Shown here: positions 38,590-47,697 of the stretch, one piece after another
How the letters are laid out: the number at the start of each line of letters is the position of its first letter
How positions within the stretch are numbered: position 1 is the first letter of the stretch
Notes under the pieces: model-generated
What the model saw: the letters and a program-made list of their open reading frames with translations, nothing else
What the model was told of the DNA's origin: nothing
Databases searched by the model: none
NCBI GenBank assembly: GCA_022826485.1
Contig: JAJDUU010000009.1
Location: 1 to 64,000 of the forward strand
From: Chloroflexota bacterium
Lineage (GTDB): Bacteria; Chloroflexota; UBA11872
Direction: 5' to 3'
Length of the DNA: 64,000 bases
Made by a program: the position numbers and the translations under genes

Positions 38590-40155
38590 ATGCCCACCCC
38601 CTCCGGCGGCCGACCGGCCGTGCGGTCGATGCGCGGCATGGTGGCGTCGGCGCACCCGCTGGCAACCGTCGCCGGCGTGCGGCTGCTCATAGCCGGTGGG
38701 AATGCCTTCGACGCCGCGGTGGCCACGGCGGCGGCGCTGGGCGTGGCAGAGCCCTACATGTCCGGCCTCGCCGGCATGGGCGTGGCCTGCTGCTACGTGG
38801 CCGATGAACGGCGCGTCCGCGCGCTCGATTTCGTGCCGCCGGTGCCGCGCCGGCTCCAGACGGACTCCAGGCGCGAGGCGGAGCCAGCCAGCGCCGCCCA
38901 GACGGCGGGAACGCCGGGGAACCTGGCCGGGTGGTGGGCGTTGCTCGAGCGCTACGGGAGCAAGTCGCCGGCGGAAGTCTTGCAGCCGGCCATCGAGCTT
39001 GCGCGCGATGGCTATCCGATCTCCCCCTTCGCCGTCGAGTTCTATGAGATTTGCATCGAGCGCCACGCCGCTCAAGAGGAGTGGCTGGATGTATTCGCGC
39101 CCGACCGCGTGGCGCCCTCCGCCGGCTCGGTGCTGCGGCAACCCGACCTGGCGGCAACGCTGGAGCAATTCGTCGCCGACGGACCGGACGCCCTATACAA
39201 CGGTCCGCTGGGTGCGGCGCTGGCGCGGCACGTGCAGGCCCAGGGCGGATGGATCGGCGAGGACGACCTGCGTGAGGTCCGGCCCCGCTGGACCGAGCCG
39301 CTGGCCACGCCATTCAAGGGCACCCACGTGCACACGCCGCCGCCGACCAGCGAGGGCATCCAGATGCTGCTCACGCTGCGCATTCTGGAGGACGATCTGG
39401 CAGCCGGCGACGAGCCGGCGTACCTGGACGCGCTGGTGCGGGCGATCCGAGTGGCGGCGACAGCGCGGATCCGGCACACGAACGCGCCGCGCGACGAGCT
39501 GATCGGGTTGCTGTCCGACGAAGCTATTGCGCGCATGCGCGCGGAGGCGGCAGCCGCCTTTTCAAGCCGCACCAGCGACCGGGGCGAAGTCCACCCGCCG
39601 CAGCACACCACGGCCCTGGCCACTGGCGACGCCGAGGGAAACCTGGTTTGCCTGACGCAGAGCCTGGGCGGCAAGTTCGGTTCGGGGCTGGTCGTGCCGG
39701 ACACGGGAATCGTCTTGAACAACCTACTGGAGTGGGGCGACCGCGACCCGAGCAGCCTCAACCATTTGTCCGGCGGCCGGCCGCTGTCGCTGCCTCTGGC
39801 GCCGACGATCGTGACTCGTGGGGGCGAGCCGCGGCTGGCGCTCGGCACGCCGGGCAGCTACACGATCTGCCAGGCCCAGGCGCAGGTGTTGGTGGGCATG
39901 CTGGCCGGCGGCCTGGACGTGCAATCGGCGATCGAGTCGCCGCGCCTGCATGCCCACGACGGCGGCCTGGTCAAGATCGAGTCCCGCGCCAGGCCGGCCG
40001 TGGTCGAGGCGCTGCGAGCGCGCGGTCACCGGGTGGAGCCGGCCGAGTCGTTCGACCAGGGGATGGGCGGGATGCAGGGCGTCGCGCGGTCCGCGTCCGG
40101 GTGGCTGGAGGGCGGTGCCGATCCGCGGCGCGAGGGCTACGCCCTGGGCGTGTGA
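38590..40155 (+). CDS. ggt: Gamma-glutamyltransferase family protein
   Basis: RGMVASAHPLATVAGVRLLIAGGNAFDAAVATAAALGVAEPYMSGLAG; HTTALATGDAEGNLVCLTQSLG; GSYTICQAQAQVLVGMLAGGLDVQSAIESPRLH. Confidence 0.88.
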   Translation: MPTPSGGRPAVRSMRGMVASAHPLATVAGVRLLIAGGNAFDAAVATAAALGVAEPYMSGLAGMGVACCYVADERRVRALDFVPPVPRRLQTDSRREAEPASAAQTAGTPGNLAGWWALLERYGSKSPAEVLQPAIELARDGYPISPFAVEFYEICIERHAAQEEWLDVFAPDRVAPSAGSVLRQPDLAATLEQFVADGPDALYNGPLGAALARHVQAQGGWIGEDDLREVRPRWTEPLATPFKGTHVHTPPPTSEGIQMLLTLRILEDDLAAGDEPAYLDALVRAIRVAATARIRHTNAPRDELIGLLSDEAIARMRAEAAAAFSSRTSDRGEVHPPQHTTALATGDAEGNLVCLTQSLGGKFGSGLVVPDTGIVLNNLLEWGDRDPSSLNHLSGGRPLSLPLAPTIVTRGGEPRLALGTPGSYTICQAQAQVLVGMLAGGLDVQSAIESPRLHAHDGGLVKIESRARPAVVEALRARGHRVEPAESFDQGMGGMQGVARSASGWLEGGADPRREGYALGV

Positions 40156-40158
40156 CGC

Positions 40159-41169
40159 CTACTCGTGGTCGTGGTGGTGCGCGGACTCCGCGTAGTGCTG
40201 GGCCAGCACGTCCCCGCCAAAGTCGTTGGTGAAGTCGCGCCACACCGAGTGAATATGGTTCGCGCCGTCCTGCGTATTGTCGTATTCGATCAGAAACGTC
40301 GATCCGACGACGGCGTAATAGTGACCGTGACCCGGCTCTTGGGGGCCGGCCCAGGCGAAGGTGACGGGGTCCAGGCCGGCGCCTTCGATGTCGCGCCAGG
40401 CGTTGGCGGCCAACTCGCCGGCGGAGCGGTCGACGTAGTGCCGGATGAGCCGCACGAGCTGCTCGCGCGGGGCCTGCGCCATGTCACCCAAGACAAGCCC
40501 ACGCGGCGCCATGCCGGGCTGAATCGCCCGGTAGTTCTTGGTGAGGATGTCGTCGGGCGCCTGCGGATCGACCACGGCGACGCGGCGCTGGTCGGGCGTG
40601 AGCTGCTCGAGCAATCCGCGCGCCAGATCTTCTTCCACTGACAGGATGCGCAGTCCCTTCTCGGGGCCGTGGCGCACTTCGGCCGGGTTGGCGCCGAAGA
40701 AGAGCGGCACGCACGCCAGATGCGCCTGCGCGACGACGGTGATGTGCGTCAGCAGGTGATGGCCGCACACGCGCCAGGCCCAGCGGTCGTCGCCGGGCCG
40801 GCCAAAGACGCTGAGGTGGTAGTTCTCGGGATCTCGCAGCCAGCGCTGGGGAGGACCTTGCATGCGCTCCCACTCGTCGAGGATGGTTTCCAGCGCCATG
40901 ATCTGCCGGGCCTGGCGCCAGCCGCGCGGGCTGAGCCCGGTGGCCACCAGATCCAGGGCCGCCCGCCGCTGGTCCGGCTGCATGTCTTTGAGCGACAGGC
41001 CGCGCCGCGGCACCGGCGTGTAGTGCCAGACAAAGCGCTCGTCGCCGACGAACGGGAACATGGCCTCCGCCCGCCGGGCGTCGTCGAGCAAGGACAGGAA
41101 GTCGCTCGCCGCCGCCATCATCGCCGACGCCGCCTGGGGCGCGAACGACGTGACGGCCGCCGCGGTCAT
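40159..41169 (-). CDS. DUF3500 family protein, ATGA-coupled to ribH
   Basis: RFVWHYTPVPRRGLSLKDMQPDQRRAALDLVATGLS; VFGRPGDDRWAWRVCGHHL; YYAVVGSTFLIEYDNTQDGANHIHSVWRDFTNDFGGDVLAQHY. Confidence 0.88.
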   Translation of the reverse strand: MTAAAVTSFAPQAASAMMAAASDFLSLLDDARRAEAMFPFVGDERFVWHYTPVPRRGLSLKDMQPDQRRAALDLVATGLSPRGWRQARQIMALETILDEWERMQGPPQRWLRDPENYHLSVFGRPGDDRWAWRVCGHHLLTHITVVAQAHLACVPLFFGANPAEVRHGPEKGLRILSVEEDLARGLLEQLTPDQRRVAVVDPQAPDDILTKNYRAIQPGMAPRGLVLGDMAQAPREQLVRLIRHYVDRSAGELAANAWRDIEGAGLDPVTFAWAGPQEPGHGHYYAVVGSTFLIEYDNTQDGANHIHSVWRDFTNDFGGDVLAQHYAESAHHHDHE

Positions 41170-41696
41170 AGCTCGGCGGCGGGAACCACCGGACGGCCCT
41201 GGCGAACTGCGGCCAGCACGCGCGCCATCTCGATGGCGGCGAGCGCGGCATCGCCGCCGCGGTTGCCGGCGCGCGACCCGCTGCGATCCACGGCCTGCGC
41301 CAGCGTCTCGGCGGTCACGACGCCGTAGATCACGGGCGTTCCAGTGTCCAGCGCGGCACGGGCGATGCCCCGGGCCGACTCCTGGGCCACATGGTCGTAG
41401 TGGGTGGTCTCACCGCGAATGATGCATCCCAGGCACACCACGGCGTCCACGTCGCGGGAGGCGATGAGCTCACGCGCCGTGATCGGCAACTCCATGGCGC
41501 CGGGCACCCAGGCGACGATGACGTCCTCGTCGGCCACGCCATGCCGGCGGAGCTCGCGCCGGCAGGCGCGGAGCAGGTGCGTGGTGAAGAACTCGTTGAA
41601 GCGAGCGGCGACGATGCCCACCGAAAGCCCCGCGCCGTCGAGCGGTGGCTCGATGACTTCGCCGTCGGTCATCGTCGGTTCTTGATCAGACGCCAT
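41166..41696 (-). CDS. ribH: 6,7-dimethyl-8-ribityllumazine synthase
   Basis: VGIVAARFNEFFTTHLLRAC; VAWVPGAMELPITARELI; CLGCIIRGETTHYDHV; GVVTAETLAQAVDRSG. Confidence 0.96.
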   Translation of the reverse strand: MASDQEPTMTDGEVIEPPLDGAGLSVGIVAARFNEFFTTHLLRACRRELRRHGVADEDVIVAWVPGAMELPITARELIASRDVDAVVCLGCIIRGETTHYDHVAQESARGIARAALDTGTPVIYGVVTAETLAQAVDRSGSRAGNRGGDAALAAIEMARVLAAVRQGRPVVPAAEL

Positions 41697-42885
41697 GGCC
41701 CATTCGCTGTCGCTTGGTCTCCAGGTACCGCTGATTATGCTCCCCCGGCTCAACGGTTAGTGGAATCTGCTCGACCACGTGGAGTCCGTAGGCGCGGAAG
41801 CCCTCGGTCTTCTTGGGGTTGTTCGTGAGCAGCCGCAACTCCCGCAGGCCGAGATCGCGCAGGATCTGGGCGCCGACGCCATAGTCGCGCAGGTCGACAG
41901 CGAAGCCGAGATGGCGGTTGGCCTCGACGGTGTCGAGGCCGTCGTCCTGCAGCTGATAGGCGTGGAGCTTGTTGGCCAGCCCGATCCCCCGTCCCTCCTG
42001 GCGCATGTAGAGCACGACGCCGCGGCCTTCGGCCTCGATGCGCCGCGTGGCGGCGGCGAGCTGGTCGCCGCAGTCGCAGCGCAGTGAGCCAAACGCGTCG
42101 CCGGTGAGGCATTCGGAATGCACCCGCACCAGCGGAGGGCTTCCGCCTGCGACCGAGCCCTTCACCAGCGCCACGTGGTCTTCGTTCGTGGTGGTATCGC
42201 GGAAGGCGATCGCTCGAAACGTCCCGGCGACCATCGGCAGCGAAGCCTCCGCGCCTCGGATCACGACGCGCTCATTGAGCCGGCGGTGGCGCACGAGCTC
42301 GCTGATCGAGATCGACGGGATGTCACGGTCCGCGAGAAGCTCGAGGGCATCCGCCGGTCGGGCGGCGCGGCCCTCCGGCGTGTGCAGCGCGGTGAGCACG
42401 GCCACCGGCTCCAGCGAGGCCATACGCGCCAGGTCGATGGCGGCCTCCGTGTGGCCAAAGCGGCGGAGCACACCGCCGCTGCGTCCGCGCAGCGGCGCCA
42501 CGTGACCCGGCTGGCGAAACGCCGCGGCGTTGCGCGACGGGTCGGCCAGGGCGCGGATGGTACCCACCACGCCCTGCAACGAGCCGGGCTGCGGCGGTTG
42601 GTCGATCAGGTCCACGGTGACGGTGAATGCGACCGAGCGGGCGCCGTGATTGGCCGGCGACTCGAGCATGAGCGGGATGCCGAGCGCGTCGAGCCGCTCC
42701 GGCGCCACGGGGACGTGGAGTTGGCCGGTGGTCAGGGCGCGCATTTCCGCCAGGGCCGCCTCGGTGAGGGTCGAGCCGGCGGTGACAAGGTCCACGTCGG
42801 GCGGATCGCGGCCGTCGTCCACGACCGCCGCGATGCCGCCTGCGGCGATGTGGCCGATGACGGTCTCAGTCTCGGTCGCGGTCAT
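41686..42885 (-). CDS. ribBA: RibBA: GTP cyclohydrolase II with degenerate N-terminal DHBP synthase-like domain
   Basis: C-terminal VHSECLTGDAFGSLRCDCGDQL...MRQEGRGIGLANKLHAYQLQ...RYLETKRQRMGH. N-terminal RibB-like with RQPGHVAPLRGRSGGVLRRFGHTEAAIDLARMA. Confidence 0.93.
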   Translation of the reverse strand: MTATETETVIGHIAAGGIAAVVDDGRDPPDVDLVTAGSTLTEAALAEMRALTTGQLHVPVAPERLDALGIPLMLESPANHGARSVAFTVTVDLIDQPPQPGSLQGVVGTIRALADPSRNAAAFRQPGHVAPLRGRSGGVLRRFGHTEAAIDLARMASLEPVAVLTALHTPEGRAARPADALELLADRDIPSISISELVRHRRLNERVVIRGAEASLPMVAGTFRAIAFRDTTTNEDHVALVKGSVAGGSPPLVRVHSECLTGDAFGSLRCDCGDQLAAATRRIEAEGRGVVLYMRQEGRGIGLANKLHAYQLQDDGLDTVEANRHLGFAVDLRDYGVGAQILRDLGLRELRLLTNNPKKTEGFRAYGLHVVEQIPLTVEPGEHNQRYLETKRQRMGHGV

Positions 42886-43541
42886 TCCTCCGTCTCCACG
42901 TCCAGAAGCCCCGATGCCTGGAGCTGCGCGCGGCTGAGCGCGGTCTCGCGCGGCATCACGGTCATGGCGCGCTCGACGTACTTGGCCAGCACGTCCACCT
43001 CGAGGTTAGCGCGATATCCGACCTCGGCGAATCCCAGCGTCACCAACGCTCGGGTGTGGGGAATCAGCGCCACACGGAACTCGTCGGCGGACGCGTCGAC
43101 CACGGTGAGGCTCACACCGTCGAGGGCGACAAAGCCCTTGGGAACGATATGGGCGGCGTGGTCGGGCGGCAGCGTGAATGTCACAAGCTCGCTGGCTCCC
43201 TCAGGCTCCCGCCTGGTGACAGTGCAGGTGACGTCCACGTGTCCCTGCACGATGTGTCCGCCGAAGCGGCCGTCGGCCGGCAGCGAGCGCTCGACGTTCA
43301 CGGCATCGCCGATTTCGAGGGCGCCCAGATTTGTGCGGCGGAGCGTCTCCGGCACGACCTCGACGGTCATGCGTTCATGCTCGATCTGAACCGCCGTGAG
43401 ACAAACGCCGTTGACGGCGACGCTGTCGCCGACGGCCACGCCGTCGGCGAGCACCGGCGAGGCGATCACCAGGCGGTGCACGGCCCCGCTGGAATCGATC
43501 TCGGCCACTTCACCCAACGCCTCGACAATGCCGGTGAACAC
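42882..43541 (-). CDS. ribE: Riboflavin synthase (alpha chain)
   Basis: MFTGIVEALGEVAEI; DSVAVNGVCLTAV; GGHIVQGHVD; duplicated lumazine-binding repeats. Confidence 0.96.
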   Translation of the reverse strand: MFTGIVEALGEVAEIDSSGAVHRLVIASPVLADGVAVGDSVAVNGVCLTAVQIEHERMTVEVVPETLRRTNLGALEIGDAVNVERSLPADGRFGGHIVQGHVDVTCTVTRREPEGASELVTFTLPPDHAAHIVPKGFVALDGVSLTVVDASADEFRVALIPHTRALVTLGFAEVGYRANLEVDVLAKYVERAMTVMPRETALSRAQLQASGLLDVETEE

Positions 43542-43544
43542 GAT

Positions 43545-44693
43545 CTAGCCGTCCTGGGCCGCCGGGCGACGGCCCCGCACCATGATGTCGGGCCCAAGCT
43601 GCCGGACGTCAGGCTCGTCGAGCGTCCACGGCAGGATGCGACCGATGTCGGCCGGGGGATCCAGCGCGGGAACGCCCGGACCCATCACGCGCGGCGCGAT
43701 GAAGACCACGGCCTCATCGACGAGGTCAGCCGCAAACAGCGCGCCGAGCAGCCGCGACCCGCCCTCCACGAGCACGTGGGCCAAGCCGCGCGTGCCGAGG
43801 TGCGTCAGCGCATCGGCCAGGTCTATCCGGCCGTCCGGCCCGCCGGCGACGCGGGCGACCTCGGCGCCGGCGCGCGCCAGCCGGGTGCGGTCGGCGGGGG
43901 ACTCGCGCGAGGCCATGACCAGGGTCGACCCGACTTCGCCGAGCATGCGCGATTGTGTGGCCAGCAACGCCGCCGAATCCATCACGACGCGAAGCGGCTG
44001 CCGTCCATCGGCCGGCGCCGGCCGCACGGTGAGCCGCGGGTCGTCGATGCGCGCGGTGGCCGACCCGACGACGATGGCGTCCACCCGATCTCGCAAGCGG
44101 TGGGCCGCGGCCCTGGCCGCGGGGCCGGAAATCGGTTCGCCGCCACGAGGGCCGGCGATCTTGCCGTCGAGCGTCATCGCCCATTTTGCCGTGACGAACG
44201 GCCGACCGCGCGTGACGAGGGTGGTGAACGGCGCAATGAGCGCGTGTGCCTCACGGTCGAGCAGACCGACCTCCGAGGCGATGCCGCCGGCAGCCAGCGT
44301 CTCCAGGCCGCTTCCCGCTACGTTTGGGTTGGGATCGCGCGTACCGACGACCACGCGGGCGATGCCCGCGCGCTGAACGGCTTGCGTGCAGGGAGGGGTC
44401 CGCCCCACGTGATTGCAGGGCTCCAGCGTCACGACGAGGGTGCCGCCCCGAGCCTGCGGCCCCGCCGCGGCGAGCGCCGTGACCTCGGCGTGCGGACCGC
44501 CGGGCGGGGCGGTGGCTCCCTCGCCAACCACGCGGTCACCCTGCAGGACCACGGCGCCGACGGGCGGGAGGGGACTGGTGCGGCCGCGCACGGCGCGCGC
44601 CAGGTCGATGGCCCGGTGCATCGCACGCGCCAGGGTCTGCCGGTCGGTTGCGGTCAGCGAGTGGGTGGGCGTCGTAGTGCCCGACGATGTCAT
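43545..44693 (-). CDS. ribD: Bifunctional riboflavin deaminase/reductase
   Basis: AMHRAIDLARAVRGRTSPLPPVGAVVLQGDRVVGEGATAPPGGPHAEVTAL; VVTLEPCNHVGRTPPCTQAV; C-terminal reductase domain TAKWAMTLDGKIA. Confidence 0.95.
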   Translation of the reverse strand: MTSSGTTTPTHSLTATDRQTLARAMHRAIDLARAVRGRTSPLPPVGAVVLQGDRVVGEGATAPPGGPHAEVTALAAAGPQARGGTLVVTLEPCNHVGRTPPCTQAVQRAGIARVVVGTRDPNPNVAGSGLETLAAGGIASEVGLLDREAHALIAPFTTLVTRGRPFVTAKWAMTLDGKIAGPRGGEPISGPAARAAAHRLRDRVDAIVVGSATARIDDPRLTVRPAPADGRQPLRVVMDSAALLATQSRMLGEVGSTLVMASRESPADRTRLARAGAEVARVAGGPDGRIDLADALTHLGTRGLAHVLVEGGSRLLGALFAADLVDEAVVFIAPRVMGPGVPALDPPADIGRILPWTLDEPDVRQLGPDIMVRGRRPAAQDG

Positions 44694-44697
44694 CCTG

Positions 44698-44833
44698 GTG
44701 CGAAAGTCCTTTACGAACTCCTCCGTCATTCCGGCGGAAGCCGGAATCCAGTCCGGTCGAACCTGGCGGCGTGCTGGATGCCCGGCGTAGGGGCGGATTC
44801 GTAGCCCGCCCCACCGACGTCTACAAACGTCTC
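44698..44833. repeat. Family B MITE-like element, copy 1 (about 135 bp)
   Basis: Contains CTCCGTCATTCCGGCGGAAGCCGGAATCCAGTCCGGTCGAACCTGG, near-identical to the reverse complement of 54267-54314. Right end GTCTACAAACGTCTC. Confidence 0.65.
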
Positions 44834-44999
44834 CGCGGCGAGACGGCGGCAATGCCGGCGCGGCACCAACCGTTACTCCGCGAAACGCCAAGACCTCAAG
44901 GCAACTATAGACCGGGGCCGACGGTGACTTTGAACACGTGCTCGGCTGCGGCTCGTGTGGGACATTGCCGCTGCGTCGCTCCAGGGCCGCGCCATATCG

Positions 45000-45704
45000 A
45001 TGCCAGGCCAAGCTCCAACCGCGCAAGCCGCCGCGATCTTCGACTTCAACGGCACCCTCGTCACGGGCGAGGTGTGGCAGGCCATTGAGTCCTGGATGGG
45101 CGGACGCAGCACGTGGAAACGCCGCAAGGCCAGGATGATCGCGCGTCAGCTGCCAGTCATCCTCGCGAGCAAGGTCGGCCTGGTGAGCGCGGATTTCATG
45201 GTGCGCCGTTGGATGCCCGCGGCCTGGTCGACGGTTCGCGGGATGGACGAACGGGAGCTCGCGGCCCTGGTGCAGCATGCGTGGGAAACCGTCTTTCGCC
45301 CGTCCCTGCGGGAGCAGGTGGCGGAAGTGGTGCGCCGGAGCAAGTCGGACGGCCATTGCACCGCCCTGGTGTCCGCCACCTATGAGCCGTTCCTGCAGCC
45401 GGTGCGGGAGGCGCTGGGGTTCGACGTGGTGATCGGCACGCGGGTGGAGGTTCTCGACGGTCAGGTGACGGGTCGGGTGCTGGGCGACACGGTGACGGGC
45501 CCGGAGAAAGTGCGCCGCGTGACGACCATGGCGCAAGACGCCGATCCGCCCATCGACCTGAAGCGCAGCGTGGCCTACGCCGACACCGAGCGGGACCTCG
45601 ACCTCTTGCAGCTCGTGGGCAACCCCGTGGCGGTGTGGCCCAACGATCGCCTCCACCAGATTGCTCGGCGGCAGAAGTGGCCGATCATGCGCGACGCGGG
45701 ATAG
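45000..45704 (+). CDS. HAD-superfamily (subclass IB, SerB-like) hydrolase with Asp-to-Asn in motif I
   Basis: AAIFDFNGTLVTGEVW; ALVSATYEPFLQPVREALGFDVVIGTRVEV; SVAYADTERDLDLLQLVGNPVAVWPND. Confidence 0.85.
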   Translation: MPGQAPTAQAAAIFDFNGTLVTGEVWQAIESWMGGRSTWKRRKARMIARQLPVILASKVGLVSADFMVRRWMPAAWSTVRGMDERELAALVQHAWETVFRPSLREQVAEVVRRSKSDGHCTALVSATYEPFLQPVREALGFDVVIGTRVEVLDGQVTGRVLGDTVTGPEKVRRVTTMAQDADPPIDLKRSVAYADTERDLDLLQLVGNPVAVWPNDRLHQIARRQKWPIMRDAG

Positions 45705-45707
45705 GCC

Positions 45708-46328
45708 ATGGCCGCGCATCCGGTCTGGGGACTCACCGGCAATATCGGCGCGGGCAAGTCAACCGTTGGCGGCATGCTGCGCGAGCTTGGCGCGCGAGTG
45801 ATCGACTCCGACGCGACGGTGCGCACGCTGCTGGAGTCGGACGAGGCCGTGATGCGGGAAGTGCGCGCCGCCGTTCCGGCGGCCCGACGACCCGACGGCG
45901 GCATCGACCGCGCCGCCGTGGCGCGGGAGGTATTCGCGGACCGCGGGAAACTCACGGTGCTGCAGGACCTGCTGTACCCATCCGTCGGCAAGGCGACCGA
46001 GGCGCTGCTGGCGGAGGCCACAAACGCACCCGTGACGTTCATCGAGGCCATAAACGTGGTCGAAGGGCCATCCGGGAGTCGCCTGGAGGGGTTGTGGCTC
46101 GTCGAGGCCGATTCGGAGGTGCTGGTCGAACGCGTGGCCGCGAGCGGGCGTCTTTCAGTCGCCGAAGTTCAGGCCCGCCTGGCGATGCAGGCCGGTCCCG
46201 AGGCGAAAGCCGAGGCGTTTCGGGGACTCCGCCCGGGGCGACCGATCGTGCGAATCAGCAACAACGGCTCGCTGGAGGAGCTGCGGACCCAGGTGACCGC
46301 CCGCTGGAACGATCTGCCGGCCGGTTAG
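45708..46328 (+). CDS. coaE: Dephospho-CoA kinase
   Basis: VWGLTGNIGAGKSTVGGMLRELGARVIDSDATVRTLLE. Confidence 0.88.
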   Translation: MAAHPVWGLTGNIGAGKSTVGGMLRELGARVIDSDATVRTLLESDEAVMREVRAAVPAARRPDGGIDRAAVAREVFADRGKLTVLQDLLYPSVGKATEALLAEATNAPVTFIEAINVVEGPSGSRLEGLWLVEADSEVLVERVAASGRLSVAEVQARLAMQAGPEAKAEAFRGLRPGRPIVRISNNGSLEELRTQVTARWNDLPAG

Positions 46329-46507
46329 TCGCGAGCGATCTCGCTGGGGGAGTTGTCGGGCTCGGTTTCCTGGGAGAGGCGGCTGCGCCATTTGCCCCGC
46401 ATGTAGAACAGCGACAGGATTTCCTGCGGCGATAGTCCCTTGTCGGTCAGATCGCGGACTTCGCGGCGGATGCGATTGGATCGTTGGCGGGTGTCTTCCT
46501 GCCCCAT
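46325..46507 (-). CDS. Small hypothetical protein (60 aa)
   Basis: MGQEDTRQRSNRIRREVRDLTDKGLSPQEILSLFYMRGKWRSRLSQETEPDNSPSEIARD; amphipathic and charged, convergent to coaE. Confidence 0.45.
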   Translation of the reverse strand: MGQEDTRQRSNRIRREVRDLTDKGLSPQEILSLFYMRGKWRSRLSQETEPDNSPSEIARD

Positions 46508-46632
46508 CCTGTGGAACTCCCACGCCTGGTCGGCGGCACAGCCAGCGCGACCCGATATTAAGGCGGCGCGCCAAGCGCCAGCAAGTACCGGTACCCGCCA
46601 TGCGGCGCGCCCGCGAACTGGGCGATTTCGGC

Positions 46633-47697
46633 CTAGTTTGACCACCCCAGCACGCGGGTCACGGCATCGAGCTCGGGGGGCGTCGTGATCGGGTCGTCGG
46701 ACTCGCGCAGGGCGGTGTCCGGGTCTTTGAGTCCGGTGCCGGTGAGCACGCACACCACGCGGTCGGCCGAGGTCGAGCCGCCCGCGCGTCGTTGCAGCAA
46801 TCCGGCAACGCCGGCGGCCGAGGCGGGCTCGATGAACACACCCATCTCCTGGGCGAGCAGCCGATAGGCCTCGGCGAGCGCCGACTCGGGGACGGCTTCG
46901 ATCGATCCGTCGGAGGCGTCGCGCGCGGCCGCCGCTTCTTTCCAGTTGGCCGGATTGCCGATGCGAATGGCGGATGCCTGGGTCACGGGGTCGTCGATGG
47001 GATGCCCGAGCACCATCGGCGCCGCGCCCTCGGCCTGGAATCCGCGCAGCACCGGGGTCTGCGTCGCCCGCCCAGCCTCGCGATAGCCAACGAACCCGCG
47101 CCAGTAGGCAGCGATGTTTCCGGCGTTGCCCACCGGCAGGTACAGCTCGTCCGGCGCATCGCCCAGGGCGTCCACAATCTCGAACGCCGCCGTCTTTTGT
47201 CCCTCCAGGCGATGCGGGTTGACCGAGTTCACCAGAATCACGCCTTCGCGTTCGGCCAGCCGGCGCACGATGCTCAGCGCGTGATCGAAGGTGCCGGTTA
47301 CGGCCACGACGCGCGCCCCGAACATGCGGGTCTGCGCCATCTTCCCCGAGGCGGTGGAGTCGTTCGGGACCACGCACACGGTCATGACGCCGGCGCGGGC
47401 GCCGTAGGCGGCGGCCGACGCGGCCGTATTCCCGGTAGAGGCGCAAATCAGCGCGCGCGCGTTGGCCTCGAGCGCCTTGGCCACCGCCACCACCATGCCC
47501 CGGTCCTTGAAGGACCCGGTGGGATTGCAGCCTTCGAGCTTGAGCCAGACCTCGCGAATGCCGGTTCGAGCCTCCAGGACGGGCGCGCGGACGAGTGGGG
47601 TGCCGCCCTCGCCGATGGTGAGGTCGGGGGCGCCGTCCGCGAAGGGCAGGAACTCGAGGTAGCGCTCGATGACGCCCGCCGGGACGCTGAGCGTCAT
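46633..47697 (-). CDS. thrC: Threonine synthase
   Basis: LTIGEGGTPLVRAPVLEARTGIREVWLKLEGCNPTGSFKDRGMVVAVAKALE; STGNTAASAAAYGARAG. Confidence 0.95.
   Translation of the reverse strand: MTLSVPAGVIERYLEFLPFADGAPDLTIGEGGTPLVRAPVLEARTGIREVWLKLEGCNPTGSFKDRGMVVAVAKALEANARALICASTGNTAASAAAYGARAGVMTVCVVPNDSTASGKMAQTRMFGARVVAVTGTFDHALSIVRRLAEREGVILVNSVNPHRLEGQKTAAFEIVDALGDAPDELYLPVGNAGNIAAYWRGFVGYREAGRATQTPVLRGFQAEGAAPMVLGHPIDDPVTQASAIRIGNPANWKEAAAARDASDGSIEAVPESALAEAYRLLAQEMGVFIEPASAAGVAGLLQRRAGGSTSADRVVCVLTGTGLKDPDTALRESDDPITTPPELDAVTRVLGWSN

Noticed and set aside
44694-44955. FMN riboswitch upstream of ribD
   Set aside because: No RFN-like conserved blocks could be found by eye. The region is largely occupied by the family B element.
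43545-45719. 724-aa ORF extending ribD upstream
   Set aside because: The extension translates the family B repeat (DWIPASAGMTEEF) and the antisense of the HAD gene. RibD starts at about 44693.
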